38,577 nt of DNA, from NCBI RefSeq assembly GCF_001641635.1, contig NZ_LUUB01000125.1, forward strand, positions 135,995 through 174,571. The letters are read 5' to 3'. The DNA comes from Bradyrhizobium centrolobii (lineage in GTDB: Bacteria; Pseudomonadota; Alphaproteobacteria; Rhizobiales; Xanthobacteraceae). This document shows positions 22,677-33,726 of this stretch, piece by piece. The translations under genes were made by a program, and so were the position numbers. Position 1 is the stretch's first letter; each line of letters opens with the position of its first letter. The notes under the pieces are model-generated. The model was not told where the DNA came from. It saw only the letters and a list, made by a program, of their open reading frames with translations, and searched no databases.

Positions 22677-23224
22677 TGCGTTACATCCTCCCGAAGCGGT
22701 GGTGGAAAGCCGAAGGACGCCCGCAACAGCGCGCCCTCGTCGGTCCGGCTGAGATCAACCTCTGTTGCCTGGGCGTAAACCGCGAGCTGGCGCGCCTGAT
22801 CCATCCCGGTGCCATTCAAGATATTCTTGCAGATCGCTGATGCCAGCGCCTCGCCGCCTCCATCGATCGCCTGGTCATAGGCCTGGGCGCGGCCATAAAA
22901 AGCCTCGCCGAAGGCACGCATCCGCTTCGGGACAGTCTGGTCGCCGACGCCCATCTCGCGCAGATTGTCGTCCATATCCTCGCAGAAGCGGTCGAACAGG
23001 GCCTGCGACAGCTCGGCGCCGCCCTGGGCGGCCCGCAGACGCCGCAGCAACAGACATAAATGCAGCAGCAGCAGGTCGAATCGGCCGTTAACCGTGTCGG
23101 GCACGCCCAACTCCCGGTAAAATATGGGTTCTCGCGCCTGCGTCACGATCATGCCATAGATGGCTTCAATGGTGCCGCGCGGGGCTCGCTGGGGTTTCCT
23201 GAAGTGATTGAACGGCCAAACCAT
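22673..23224 (-). CDS. Ubiquinol-cytochrome c chaperone family protein
   Basis: 183 aa. It resembles the bacterial CBP3/UQCC1-type chaperone domain: AIYGMIVTQAREPIFYRELG then VPDTVNGRFDLLLLHLCLLL and a DDNLREMGVGDQTVPKRMRA block. Homologues assist assembly of the cytochrome bc1 complex. No signal peptide, so cytoplasmic or membrane-peripheral. It is coupled to DUF177 downstream and diverges from bamE with only 98 bases between starts. Confidence 0.85.
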   Translation of the reverse strand: MVWPFNHFRKPQRAPRGTIEAIYGMIVTQAREPIFYRELGVPDTVNGRFDLLLLHLCLLLRRLRAAQGGAELSQALFDRFCEDMDDNLREMGVGDQTVPKRMRAFGEAFYGRAQAYDQAIDGGGEALASAICKNILNGTGMDQARQLAVYAQATEVDLSRTDEGALLRASFGFPPPLREDVTQ

Positions 23225-23322
23225 TGTGGGTTCCGCAAGCGGGCGCGCGTGTGTTGCAATTGCAGCCTCCGCCCGGTACTTCAGCGCCTCGCGCGACGCA
23301 AGGGGACGGAATCAGTTCCGCA

Positions 23323-23808
23323 ATGACGATAACGAACCAGACCCGCCTGCGCGCAAGTAAGCCGCGCGGCTTTCACACGCGCTGGCGCGCGCTTCGCCTG
23401 TTCGCGGCCGCGGCCCTCGTCGGCGCGGCGCTTTCGGGCTGCACCGGTGAGCAATTCCAGAAGGGCTATATCCTGCCGCCCGGCGCGCTCGAGCAGATTC
23501 CGATCGGCGCCAGCCAGGACCAGGTGCTGATCGTGATGGGGACGCCCTCGACGGTCGCCACCCTCGACGGTGAGGTGTTCTACTATATCTCCCAGCGCTC
23601 GGAGCGCATGGTCGCCTTCATGAACCAGAGGGTCGTCGACCAGCGCGTGATCGCGGTCTACTTCGACAAGAACCGGCGCGTGCGCCGGCTTGCGAATTAC
23701 GGCCTGCAGGACGGCAAGATCTTCGACTTCATCAGCCGCACCACGCCGACGTCGGGCCAGGAGATGAGCTACCTCACGCCGATCTTCAAGCTGCTCAGCT
23801 TCAACTGA
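23323..23808 (+). CDS. bamE: Outer membrane assembly lipoprotein BamE
   Basis: 161 aa from ATG 23323. The lipobox LSGC at about residues 38-41 follows a basic, then hydrophobic signal, so a lipoprotein is predicted. The SmpA/OmlA domain is visible: IPIGASQDQVLIVMGTPST (about residues 62-80), VFYYISQRSE and VIAVYFDKNRRV. BamE supports the BAM complex that inserts beta-barrels such as the porin in this window. The ORF extends upstream to 23224, but the residues there lack signal character. Divergent from the bc1 chaperone gene. Confidence 0.92.
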   Translation: MTITNQTRLRASKPRGFHTRWRALRLFAAAALVGAALSGCTGEQFQKGYILPPGALEQIPIGASQDQVLIVMGTPSTVATLDGEVFYYISQRSERMVAFMNQRVVDQRVIAVYFDKNRRVRRLANYGLQDGKIFDFISRTTPTSGQEMSYLTPIFKLLSFN

Positions 23809-23917
23809 GATCTCGGGCCTAGATTTTGGCCTGCGGCGTCGTGCCGCCCGTTGCGACTTGCCGTTGCGCGCCGGGTTCCCTACGCTCCCTGCAAAACAAG
23901 AAGCAGGGAGTGGATTC

Positions 23918-24919
23918 GTGCCCCAAAAGTTGTTGTCCCGTCGTCGCGTGCTCGCCGGTGCTGCCGGCCTGTCGGCCGCAGCCATCCTGCCGCGATCGAG
24001 CCTTGCGGACTGGAAGCCGACCGAGAACGTCCGCATCATCGTGCCGGCCGCGGCCGGCGGCTCGACCGACGTCATGGGCCGGCTGCTGGCCGCTCACCTG
24101 CAAACCGCCTGGGGCCAGTCGGCCGTCGTGGAGAACCGCTCCGGCGGCGGCGGCACGATCGGCACCGCCGAGGTGGTCCGCGCCAAGCCGGACGGCCACA
24201 CCATCCTGATCGGCAATCCCGGTCCGAACGCGATCGCCTACAGCATCTTCAAGAACCTCACCTACAAGCCGGACCAGCTTCAGCCGGTCTCCAACATGAT
24301 CCGGATCCCGAACATCGTCTCGGCGCATCCGAAGACCGGTATCAAATCGATCCCCGAGCTGATCGCCTTCCTCAAGGCCAATCCGGACAAGCTCAGCTAC
24401 GCTTCTTCCGGCGTCGGCCAGAGCCCGCACCTCACCGGCGCCTGGTTCCTCCAGCTCACGGGGCTGAAGATGACGCACATCCCGTTCCGCGGCGCAGGGC
24501 CAGCGCTCCAGGCCGCGCTCGCTGGCGACATCCAGATCCTGTTCGACAATCTCTATCCGAGCCTGCCGCAGGTGCAGAACGGCACGCTCAACGGCCTCTG
24601 CGTGACCACGACCGAGCGCAGCGACCTCGCGCCGAACCTGCCGACCATGCGCGACAGCGCGGCGGAGCTCGCCAATTTCGACGTGTCGTCCTGGTTCTCG
24701 GTATTCCTGCCCAAGGGCGCCCCCGCCCCCGTGCTCGACGCGCTCAACCTCCAGGTCAAGGCCATGCTGGAACGCGACGACATCAAGAAGCAGATCGCCG
24801 CCATGGGCGCGCGCGCCGATTACGGCACCCCGCAGCAGTTTGCCGACTTCGTCGACGCCGAGACGAAGAAGTTCGCCGGCATCATCCAGAAGGAAGGCCT
24901 GCAGATGGATGTGCAGTAG
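23918..24919 (+). CDS. Tripartite tricarboxylate transporter substrate-binding protein (TctC/Bug type)
   Basis: 333 aa from GTG 23918, with GGGAG about 9 bases upstream. A twin-arginine-like signal (SRRRVLAGAAGLSAAAILP) ends near ALA. The Bug/TctC fold is clear: VRIIVPAAAGGSTDVMGRLL near the mature start, VVENRSGGGGTIGTAEVVRA, KPDGHTILIGNPG and YASSGVGQSPHLTGAWF. These periplasmic proteins bind carboxylates or other small molecules. No tctA/tctB membrane genes are adjacent, so it is an orphan receptor, as is frequent in this group. A shared bidirectional terminator follows. Confidence 0.9.
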   Translation: MPQKLLSRRRVLAGAAGLSAAAILPRSSLADWKPTENVRIIVPAAAGGSTDVMGRLLAAHLQTAWGQSAVVENRSGGGGTIGTAEVVRAKPDGHTILIGNPGPNAIAYSIFKNLTYKPDQLQPVSNMIRIPNIVSAHPKTGIKSIPELIAFLKANPDKLSYASSGVGQSPHLTGAWFLQLTGLKMTHIPFRGAGPALQAALAGDIQILFDNLYPSLPQVQNGTLNGLCVTTTERSDLAPNLPTMRDSAAELANFDVSSWFSVFLPKGAPAPVLDALNLQVKAMLERDDIKKQIAAMGARADYGTPQQFADFVDAETKKFAGIIQKEGLQMDVQ

Positions 24920-24963
24920 TCATCAAGGCGAGCGCTGGCCCACCTCCGTCATTGCGCCAAACA

Positions 24964-24993
24964 AAAACCCCGCGGCTCACGCCGCGGGGTTTT
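24964..24993. terminator. Bidirectional rho-independent terminator
   Basis: AAAACCCCGCGGC, loop TCAC, then the exact complement ending in TTTT. It lies between the convergent TctC-type gene and hppA, and T-runs exist on both strands. Confidence 0.9.
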
Positions 24994-25014
24994 GTCTTGC
25001 ACCGCTCTCGCCGC

Positions 25015-27138
<2,124 letters not shown>

Positions 27139-27412
27139 GTGATTTTTTGCCTCAGATCCTTGATGTACCCCCGGCGCCTTTGTTTTTCCGTCGTGCAGTG
27201 CGGCGCCTTTATGTTGAACAGGGCCGCCCCTTGCTCGAAGGGATGGCCCTAATCGGTCGCAAGCTTGCCAAAATCAAATTGATGGTGCAACGCCGGAAGC
27301 GGCGGAAAACGTCGATCTCGGCGGGTATTTAGGGCCTAGACGCCCGCTTCGCGGAAATGCCCGCAAGCGGCTCTTCGACATACCGACGAGGGCCAGTCCT
27401 CCTGCCACCGCC

Positions 27413-27914
27413 TCAGGCCGCGGGCCTTACGGGATGACGGGACGTTGACGCCATTTCCAAGGTCCGCCCGTCGGCTGTTGTGCGTCGGGTCAAGATCTTG
27501 ATCTCGTAGACGCCGCCATTGGGTCCGGCCTCCTGCGTCACCGAAACGACCTCCTCGCGTGTGAGGGCACCGAGCTGCACATCCTGGCCGGGCAGGACGA
27601 GCGTCGCCAGCTCATTGACGAACACCACCACAAGATGGCCTTTCGGCATGTTGTTCTTCGACAACAGGCGCAACTGGCCGTGATAAGGCTGCCGGCTCCA
27701 GGCCGACGGCAGGCCGGGATCAACCACGAGGTGGATGTTGTTGGTCTGGGGATGCACGGTGAGCACCATCTTCGACTGATCGGGCTTCCATTGCATGGAC
27801 ATCGCCGACTCGGTTCTCGAGAGACAATTGAACACCGCGCACTCGCTCGGCAGATTGTCGTGGATCGTGCAGCCCCGGCCGGGCTTGCAATGCGAGCACC
27901 ACTTGCCGGGGGCT
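27413..27914 (-). pseudogene. 5'-truncated cysteine-cluster (YkgJ-like) protein
   Basis: An open frame of 140 aa from GTG 27835 (or 129 aa from ATG 27802) encodes MQWKPDQSKMVLTVHPQTNN...VVDPGLPSAW...VVVFVNELATLV. In the same frame further upstream, with no start codon, lies GKWCSHCKPGRGC and HDNLPSECAVFNC, the middle Cys motif of small zinc/iron-chelating-type proteins. The expected first CxxCxxCC part is missing: the thiL stop lies only 5 codons before the residue run LGKPP. That run is in another frame, with a five-G run (27908-27912, plus strand) at the junction. This suggests both a deletion and a frameshift. A residual protein from 27835 or 27802 is possible. Confidence 0.6.
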
Positions 27915-27933
27915 TGCCGAGGCGGGCTCGAAT

Positions 27934-28932
27934 TCAGAAGTGGCTGTAGGACAGCCGCTTCAGCGCAAGTTCCTTGCCCTGGCCGTCAAGGAAACGCGGC
28001 CGCCCGGAGCCTTCGACGATCGTTCCGATGGCCGTGACCGCAAGGCCCACCGCCCGCCCCGCCGCAAGCAACGCGTCGCTGTGCGTGGCCGGAACGGTGC
28101 ACAGGACCTCGTAGTCGTCGCCCCCGGCAAGCAGCGTCGCGACGCCAACGGCGTTGCGCGCAACCAGGCCTGCTGCCGCCGCGGACAGCGGCACACTCGC
28201 GACATCGATCGTCGCGGAGACGCCCGATGCCGCGCAGAGCTTTGTCAGATCGCCGGCAAGCCCGTCGGAGACATCCATCGCCGAGGTCGCATGGTCGCGG
28301 ACGGCCTGCGCCAGCGCATTGCGCGGCTGCGGCACGCGATAGCGCGAGACCAGCATCTCCCGGGCGCGCGGATTGGAGGCCAGCGCCTTGGCGGCCGCCC
28401 CGCCCTTGAGAACGTCGAGGCCGAGCACGGCGTCGCCGATCGTCCCCGTCACCAGGATGCGGTCGCCCGGCCGAGCGCCGGTGCGCCCGACCATCCGTCC
28501 CTGCGGAACACGACCGAAGGCGGTGATCGAGATCATCTGCGGCCCCGGCGTCGACACCGTGTCGCCGCCGAGCAGCGGGCATGCAAAGCTCCTCGCATCC
28601 TCGCCAAGCGCATCCGCGAACGGCCTCAGCCAGGCATCCTCCTTGCTGCGCAGCGCCAGCGTCAGCACGAAGCCGGCCGGCACCGCGCCCTTGGCGGCAA
28701 GATCGGACAGGTTCACCCGCAGCGCCTTGCGCGCGATGGCGCCAGGCGGATCATCGGCAAGATAATGCACGCCCTCGACCACGGCGTCGGTGGTGACGAC
28801 GATGTCCTCGCCGGACGACCGCAGGATGGCGGCGTCATCGACCAGGCCGAACGCGCCGGGATCAGTCGCCAGCGGCTTGAAATAGCGCGCGATGAGGGAG
28901 TCTTCGCCGGAGGGATTGTGCGAGGTCGTCAT
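27934..28932 (-). CDS. thiL: Thiamine-monophosphate kinase
   Basis: 332 aa from ATG 28932 (TTG 28947 is an alternative). It phosphorylates thiamine monophosphate to the active cofactor. AIRS-like kinase fold: DDAAILRSSGEDIVVTTDAV at the N-terminus with Asp metal ligands, NLSDLAAKGAVPAGF (about residue 75), LLGGDTVSTPGPQMISITAF, MDVSDGLAGDLTKLCAASGV and LLAGGDDYEVLCTVP. Length is normal for the family. It lies downstream of nusB with a palindromic repeat in the 138-base gap. Confidence 0.95.
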   Translation of the reverse strand: MTTSHNPSGEDSLIARYFKPLATDPGAFGLVDDAAILRSSGEDIVVTTDAVVEGVHYLADDPPGAIARKALRVNLSDLAAKGAVPAGFVLTLALRSKEDAWLRPFADALGEDARSFACPLLGGDTVSTPGPQMISITAFGRVPQGRMVGRTGARPGDRILVTGTIGDAVLGLDVLKGGAAAKALASNPRAREMLVSRYRVPQPRNALAQAVRDHATSAMDVSDGLAGDLTKLCAASGVSATIDVASVPLSAAAAGLVARNAVGVATLLAGGDDYEVLCTVPATHSDALLAAGRAVGLAVTAIGTIVEGSGRPRFLDGQGKELALKRLSYSHF

Positions 28933-28955
28933 CGATGTCAGCCCCAACCACCGGT

Positions 28956-29056
28956 GTCGTCGCCCGGCTTGACCGGGTGATCCAGTACGCCGAGACGCCT
29001 GATGTCAACTACCGCTGCCGCGGCGTGCTGGATCACCCGCTCTCGCGGGTGATGAC
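28956..29056. repeat. Palindromic repeat element between thiL and nusB
   Basis: An inner hairpin pair (CCCGGCTTGACCGGG and ACCCGCTCTCGCGGGT) is joined by outer arms GTGATCCAGTACGCC and GGCGTGCTGGATCAC, giving a branched palindrome. It is related to the elements at 4121-4203 and 30079-30162. Confidence 0.75.
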
Positions 29057-29070
29057 AGCGGAATGTATAA

Positions 29071-29568
29071 CTACCCCCGCCCGAACTCGTCACCGCGAAA
29101 CTGGCGGCCGATCTGGTCGAGCACCGCGTTCACCATGCCGGTCTCCTCGCGATCGACGAAGGCATTGGCGACGTCGACATATTCGGAGACCACGACGCGC
29201 CCCGGCACGTCCTTGCGATGCTGGAGCTCGTAGGCCCCCGCCCGCAGCACCGCGCGCAAAATCGCCTCGATGCGCTTGAGCGGCCAGCCCTTCGACAGTG
29301 CCTCGTCGATCAGGGGATCGAGCTTCTTCTGGTCGCGCACGACGCCCGAGACGACGTCGCGGAAGAACGCCGCTTCGGCCGGCAGGTACTTGTCGCCCTC
29401 GACCTCGTTGCCGAGCCAGTGGCTTTCGAACTCGGCGAAGATGTCGTTGATGCCGGCGCCCGCAATGTCCATCTGGTACAGCGCCTGGACGGCTGCGAGC
29501 CGCGCGGCACCGCGCCGGTTCGCCTTCTTCTCCAGCCCGCCGGCCTGCTTTTTGCCGTTGTCAGCCAT
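29071..29568 (-). CDS. nusB: Transcription antitermination factor NusB
   Basis: 165 aa. An all-helical RNA-binding protein that binds boxA with NusE (S10) in rRNA antitermination. Motifs: RRGAARLAAVQALYQMDIAG (residues about 18-37), DPLIDEALSKGWPLKRIEAI, LRAGAYELQHRKDVPGRVVV and SEYVDVANAFVDREETGMVN with VLDQIGR at the end. The N-terminus MADNGKKQAGGLEKKANRRG is basic. It begins 3 bases after the ribH stop, so it is cotranscribed in the classic ribH-nusB order. Confidence 0.95.
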   Translation of the reverse strand: MADNGKKQAGGLEKKANRRGAARLAAVQALYQMDIAGAGINDIFAEFESHWLGNEVEGDKYLPAEAAFFRDVVSGVVRDQKKLDPLIDEALSKGWPLKRIEAILRAVLRAGAYELQHRKDVPGRVVVSEYVDVANAFVDREETGMVNAVLDQIGRQFRGDEFGRG

Positions 29569-29571
29569 GTG

Positions 29572-30066
29572 TCAGGCCCGCGCCAGGCGACGTTTGATGC
29601 GCAGCATGGCCAGTGCGGCCCGCGCGGCATCGCCGCCCTTGTTCAGTTCGCTTGCGCGCGCCCGCGCCCACGCCTGCGCCTCGGTGTTGACGGTGAGGAT
29701 GCCATTGCCGAGCGGCAGCTTTCGCGAAACCGCGAGGTCCATCAGCGCGCGGGAGGACTCTTGCGAGACGATCTCGAAATGGATGGTGTCGCCGCGGATG
29801 ACGCAGCCGAGCGCGATCGCCGCGTCATACGGCTTGCCGTTGGCTGCCGCGGCGTCGACGGCGATTGCCACGGCTGCAGGGATCTCCAGCGCGCCGGGAA
29901 CCGTGATCACGTCATGGGTCACGCCCGCCGCCTTCAGCTCGGCAACCGCGCCTTCCAAGAGCGCATCCTGGAGATCGTCATAGAACCGCGCCTCGACGAT
30001 CAGCGCGCGCGCGCCGGAAATGTCGGTCTGGTCCTTCAGGGGTGCGCGACGCGCGTCTGCCATCAT
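29572..30066 (-). CDS. ribH: 6,7-dimethyl-8-ribityllumazine synthase
   Basis: 164 aa. It condenses the ribityl-pyrimidine with dihydroxybutanone phosphate in riboflavin synthesis. Motifs: VEARFYDDLQDALLEGAVAE, VTVPGALEIPAAVAIA near residue 60 (the PGALEIP loop), LGCVIRGDTIHFEIVSQESS with the catalytic His, and PLGNGILTVNTEAQAWARA. Two adjacent ATGs (30066 and 30063) are possible starts. A palindromic element separates it from ribE upstream. Confidence 0.95.
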   Translation of the reverse strand: MMADARRAPLKDQTDISGARALIVEARFYDDLQDALLEGAVAELKAAGVTHDVITVPGALEIPAAVAIAVDAAAANGKPYDAAIALGCVIRGDTIHFEIVSQESSRALMDLAVSRKLPLGNGILTVNTEAQAWARARASELNKGGDAARAALAMLRIKRRLARA

Positions 30067-30078
30067 AAACCTGCTTTG

Positions 30079-30162
30079 TCACTGCCGGGCTCGACCCGGC
30101 AATCCATCGGGTCAAGACCTCTTAAGAGGATGGATGCGCGGGTCAAGCCCGCGCATGACGAT
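30079..30162. repeat. Palindromic repeat element between ribE and ribH
   Basis: Hairpins GCCGGGCTCGACCCGGC and GCGCGGGTCAAGCCCGCGC are joined by complementary AATCCATC and GGATGGAT arms. It is the same design as 4121-4203 and lies inside the riboflavin operon. Confidence 0.75.
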
Positions 30163-30174
30163 CTTTAGTCACCA

Positions 30175-30783
30175 TCACTTCATTTCCGTCAGCCGCGCCG
30201 CATAGCGGGCCATCAGGTCGACCTCGATATTCACCTCGGCTCCCGCCTTCCAGCCGCCAATGGTCGTGACGGTCAGGGTGTGCGGGATGATCAGCACCGA
30301 AAAGGTCACGTCGGCCACCGTATTGATCGTCAGCGATACGCCGTCGAGCGTGATCGAGCCCTTGGTGGCAATGAACCGCGCCAGCTCACGCGTGGTGCTA
30401 AGCTCGAACCGCGCCATGTCGGGCAGGTCCTCGCGGCTGACGATGGTCGCGATCCCGTCGGCATGGCCGGCGACGATGTGGCCGCCAAGTTCGTCGCCGA
30501 TCTTCAGCGCGCGCTCGAGGTTGAGCCTTGTGCCGACCTTCCAGTGCTTCGCCGTGGTCAGCGCCAGCGTCTCGGCGGCGGCGTCGACATCGAACCAGGT
30601 TTTATCGCCCTCGACGCCGGAAGCGACTACCGTCAGGCAGACGCCGTTGCAGGCGATCGAGGCACCGTCGGCGATGGTCGCGCGATCGTAGCGGCAGGCG
30701 ATGCGCAGGCGATGCAGCTGCCCCTGTGCGGTCGGCGTCAGGCTGACGATCTCGCCGATATCGGTGACAATGCCGGTGAACAT
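30175..30783 (-). CDS. ribE: Riboflavin synthase, alpha chain
   Basis: 202 aa from ATG 30783. It dismutates two lumazines to riboflavin. It starts with MFTGIVTDIGEIVSL, the canonical N-terminus, and has two lumazine-binding repeats: SIACNGVCLTVV...TWFDVDAAAETLALTT in the first, and LGGHIVAGHADGIATI...SITLDGVSLTINTV in the second. The C-terminus is VDLMARYAARL. It starts 1 base after the ribD stop. The ORF is open upstream, but that region is antisense read-through of ribD. Confidence 0.96.
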   Translation of the reverse strand: MFTGIVTDIGEIVSLTPTAQGQLHRLRIACRYDRATIADGASIACNGVCLTVVASGVEGDKTWFDVDAAAETLALTTAKHWKVGTRLNLERALKIGDELGGHIVAGHADGIATIVSREDLPDMARFELSTTRELARFIATKGSITLDGVSLTINTVADVTFSVLIIPHTLTVTTIGGWKAGAEVNIEVDLMARYAARLTEMK

Positions 30784-30784
30784 T

Positions 30785-31933
30785 CTATGCGCGCTCGTAG
30801 ATGGTGAGAGTATCCTTGTCGAATGTCTCGCTAGCATGAACGCGAAACACCTGCGACTGCGTGATTTTCGACAGGGGCAATGCATCGAGCGCATCGACGC
30901 CGGCCTCGCCAATATCTTCCGCTCCGCGGAACAGCCAGACCTCGTCGACGAGATCGGCCGCGACGAACGAAGCCGCAACCCGGCTGCCGCCCTCGACCAT
31001 CAGCCGTGTGATCCCCTTCTCCGCCAACGTTTGCAGCACGGCCGGCAGATCGAGCCCCGTCGCGTTGCCGGGCGGCACGCGGATGATCTGCGCCCCGCCC
31101 GCACCGAGGCGTGTCGCCGCGGCGGCTTCCGCAAGCTCCGAGCCGACCACCCAGAGCGCCGTCTCGCGCGCGGTAAGGACGAGCTGGCTCGATGCCGGAA
31201 TCCGCAGGCTCTGATCGAGCACCACGCGCACCGGCGAGCGCGCGGCCATGCCCGGCAGGCGGCAGGTGAGCAGCGGATCATCCGCCAGCACCGTGCCGAT
31301 GCCGACCAGGATGGCGTCGCTCTGCGCGCGGAGCAGATGCACGCGGTTACGCGCCGCCTGTCCCGTGATCACCACCGGCTTGCCGCCGGCCGCACCGATC
31401 TTGCCGTCGGGCGAGACCGCGAGCTTCAGGATCACATGCGGACGCTTGTCACGGATACGGCGGAAATGTCCCGCGTGGTCGAACGCGGCCTCCGCCGCGC
31501 ACAGGCCCACGTCCACAGCGATGCCGGCCGCACGCAACCGCGCATGACCCTGGCCCGCGACTTCAGGATTGGGATCCTCGATCGCCGCCACCACCCGCTT
31601 GATGCCGGCCGCGATCACCGCGTCCGCGCAGGGCGGTGACTTGCCGAAATGCGAGCACGGCTCGAGCGTGACGTAGAGCGTGGCGCCGCGCGCCGCCTCG
31701 CCTGCGCGGCGAAGGGCCTCGGGCTCCGCATGCGGCCGCCCGCCGGGCTGCGTCCAGCCGCGGCCGACGATGACGCCATCCCTGACGATGACGGCGCCGA
31801 CGGCCGGGTTCGGCCAAGTGCGCCCCTGCCCGCGCCGGCCGAGCGAAAGCGCAAGCTGCATGAAGCGTCGATCGGCGTCCTTGGACTCGCGCGCCTTCTG
31901 CGCGAACTGATCTTCCAGGATGCGGAAGATCAT
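30785..31933 (-). CDS. ribD: Bifunctional diaminohydroxyphosphoribosylaminopyrimidine deaminase / uracil reductase
   Basis: 382 aa. The N-terminal cytidine-deaminase-like zinc domain has GRPHAEPEAL (His-Ala-Glu) and LEPCSHFGKSPPCADAVI (PCxx...C ligands), residues about 60-105. The C-terminal reductase domain has RPHVILKLAVSPDGKIGA near residue 150 and LMVEGGSRVAASFVAADLVD near 325. It performs two consecutive steps of riboflavin synthesis. It overlaps nrdR by 4 bases upstream and is separated from ribE by 1 base. Confidence 0.96.
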   Translation of the reverse strand: MIFRILEDQFAQKARESKDADRRFMQLALSLGRRGQGRTWPNPAVGAVIVRDGVIVGRGWTQPGGRPHAEPEALRRAGEAARGATLYVTLEPCSHFGKSPPCADAVIAAGIKRVVAAIEDPNPEVAGQGHARLRAAGIAVDVGLCAAEAAFDHAGHFRRIRDKRPHVILKLAVSPDGKIGAAGGKPVVITGQAARNRVHLLRAQSDAILVGIGTVLADDPLLTCRLPGMAARSPVRVVLDQSLRIPASSQLVLTARETALWVVGSELAEAAAATRLGAGGAQIIRVPPGNATGLDLPAVLQTLAEKGITRLMVEGGSRVAASFVAADLVDEVWLFRGAEDIGEAGVDALDALPLSKITQSQVFRVHASETFDKDTLTIYERA

Positions 31934-32412
31934 TTGCGGATCGCGGCGAGCCGCGCTTCCTCCTCACCGGAGAGCTCGCCGAGCACGTCGGCGAAATCCT
32001 TGGCCTCGCGGAAATTGCGATAGACCGAGGCGAAGCGCACATAGGCGACGTCGTCGAGCGTGCGCAGATGCTCCATCACGGTCTCGCCGATCACCTCGGA
32101 GGAGATTTCGGCCTCGCCGCCGGTCTCGAGCTCGCGCACGATGGTGGAGACCATCTTCTCGACCCGCTCCGGCTCGACCTGCCGCTTGCGCAGCGATATC
32201 TGCACCGAGCGCATCAGCTTGTCGCGGTCGAACGGCACGCGGCGGCCATTCCGCTTGATCACGGTGAGCTCGCGCAGTTGCACGCGCTCGAAGGTCGTGA
32301 AGCGGAAATTGCAGGCGACGCATACGCGCCGCCTGCGGATCACGGAAGAGTCCTCGGTCGGACGCGAGTCCTTTACCTGCGTATCGAGACTGTTGCAGTT
32401 CGGACAGCGCAT
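31930..32412 (-). CDS. nrdR: Transcriptional repressor NrdR
   Basis: 160 aa. An N-terminal zinc ribbon (MRCPNCNSLDTQVKDSRPTE then RRRVCVACNFRFTTFER) is followed by an ATP-cone domain (VIKRNGRRVPFDRDKLMRSV). It senses dATP/ATP and represses ribonucleotide reductase genes. glyA ends upstream after 15 bases and ribD overlaps downstream, so it sits inside the glyA-rib operon. No nrd genes are in this window. Confidence 0.96.
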   Translation of the reverse strand: MRCPNCNSLDTQVKDSRPTEDSSVIRRRRVCVACNFRFTTFERVQLRELTVIKRNGRRVPFDRDKLMRSVQISLRKRQVEPERVEKMVSTIVRELETGGEAEISSEVIGETVMEHLRTLDDVAYVRFASVYRNFREAKDFADVLGELSGEEEARLAAIRK

Positions 32413-32427
32413 CCTCTTGGCCCAGCC

Positions 32428-33726
32428 TTACTGATAGATCGGGAACCGATCGGTGAGCGCCTTGACCCGTTCCTTGATCGCGGCTTCCACCAGCGGCGCC
32501 TTGCCGTCGGAGGACTGCGCGATCGCGTTCAAAACCTCGGCGATCATGCCGCCGACCTGCTGGAATTCGGCGACGCCGAAGCCGCGGGTGGTCGCAGCCG
32601 GCGTGCCCAGACGCAGGCCCGAAGTCACGAAGGGCGTCTCGGGATCGAAGGGAATGCCGTTCTTGTTGCAGGTGATGGCCGCGCGGACCAGCGCCTTCTC
32701 CGAGACGTTGCCCTTCAGGCCCTTCGGCCTGAGGTCGACGAGCATCAGATGGTTGTCGGTGCCGCCGGAGACAATATCGAGCCCGTGGCTCTTCAGCGTC
32801 TCGGCCAGCGCCTTGGCGTTCTCGACGACGTTCTTGGCGTAGACCTTGAAGTCCGGACGCAACGCCTCGCCGAAGGCGACCGCCTTCGCCGCGATCACAT
32901 GCATCAGCGGGCCGCCCTGGAGGCCCGGGAAGATCGCCGAGTTGAGCTTCTTGGTCAGCGTCTCGTCGTTCCACAGCATCAGGCCGCCGCGCGGACCGCG
33001 CAGCGACTTGTGCGTCGTGGTCGTTGTGACGTGAGCATACGGCACGGGCGAAGCGTGCACGCCGCCGGCGACGAGGCCGGCGAAGTGCGCCATGTCGACC
33101 AGCAGATACGCGCCGACGCTATCCGCGATCTCGCGGAAGCGCTTGAAGTCCCAGGCGCGCGAATAGGCCGAGCCGCCGGCGATGATCAGCTTCGGCTTGA
33201 TCTGCTCGGCCTGCTTGGCCACCGCATCCATGTCGATGACCTGGTCCTCGCGGCGCACGGTGTAGTGCGCGGCCTTGAACCACTTGCCGCTCATGTTGAC
33301 GGGCGAGCCGTGGGTGAGATGGCCGCCGGCCGCGAGATCGAGGCCCATGAAGGTGTCGCCGGGCTGCATCAGCGCCAGAAACACTGCCTGGTTCATCTGG
33401 CTGCCGGAGTTCGGCTGCACGTTGGCGAAGTTCGCCCCGAACAGTTTTTTCGCGCGATCGATCGCGAGGTTCTCGGCGACGTCAACCCATTCACAACCGC
33501 CATAGTAGCGCGCGCCCGGATAGCCCTCCGCGTATTTGTTGGTCATCACCGAACCCTGCGCTTCCAGCACGGCACGGCTGACGATGTTCTCGGAGGCGAT
33601 CAGCTCGACCTCATGGCGCTGCCGGCCGAGCTCGCCCTTGATGGCGGCGGCGATTTCCGGGTCGGCCTGCTCGAGCGAGGCGGTGAAAAACGAATCGGGC
33701 GCAGAGGCGGTTTTGGCGGAAGTCAT
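32428..33726 (-). CDS. glyA: Serine hydroxymethyltransferase
   Basis: 432 aa. A PLP enzyme that interconverts serine and glycine and charges tetrahydrofolate. Motifs: HEVELIASENIVSRAVLEAQ (about residues 36-55), NKYAEGYPGARYYGGCEWVD, NVQPNSGSQMNQAVFLALMQ, and the PLP Lys in HVTTTTTHKSLRGPRGG (about residue 235). It is the first gene of the minus-strand cluster to nrdR. The 261-base leader (33727-33987) contains no gene that I recognise. Confidence 0.97.
   Translation of the reverse strand: MTSAKTASAPDSFFTASLEQADPEIAAAIKGELGRQRHEVELIASENIVSRAVLEAQGSVMTNKYAEGYPGARYYGGCEWVDVAENLAIDRAKKLFGANFANVQPNSGSQMNQAVFLALMQPGDTFMGLDLAAGGHLTHGSPVNMSGKWFKAAHYTVRREDQVIDMDAVAKQAEQIKPKLIIAGGSAYSRAWDFKRFREIADSVGAYLLVDMAHFAGLVAGGVHASPVPYAHVTTTTTHKSLRGPRGGLMLWNDETLTKKLNSAIFPGLQGGPLMHVIAAKAVAFGEALRPDFKVYAKNVVENAKALAETLKSHGLDIVSGGTDNHLMLVDLRPKGLKGNVSEKALVRAAITCNKNGIPFDPETPFVTSGLRLGTPAATTRGFGVAEFQQVGGMIAEVLNAIAQSSDGKAPLVEAAIKERVKALTDRFPIYQ

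Noticed and set aside
30784..31000. FMN riboswitch ahead of riboflavin genes
   Set aside because: The rib genes are tightly packed inside the glyA-nrdR cluster, with only 1-15 bases or overlaps between most of them and no RFN-like element in sight.
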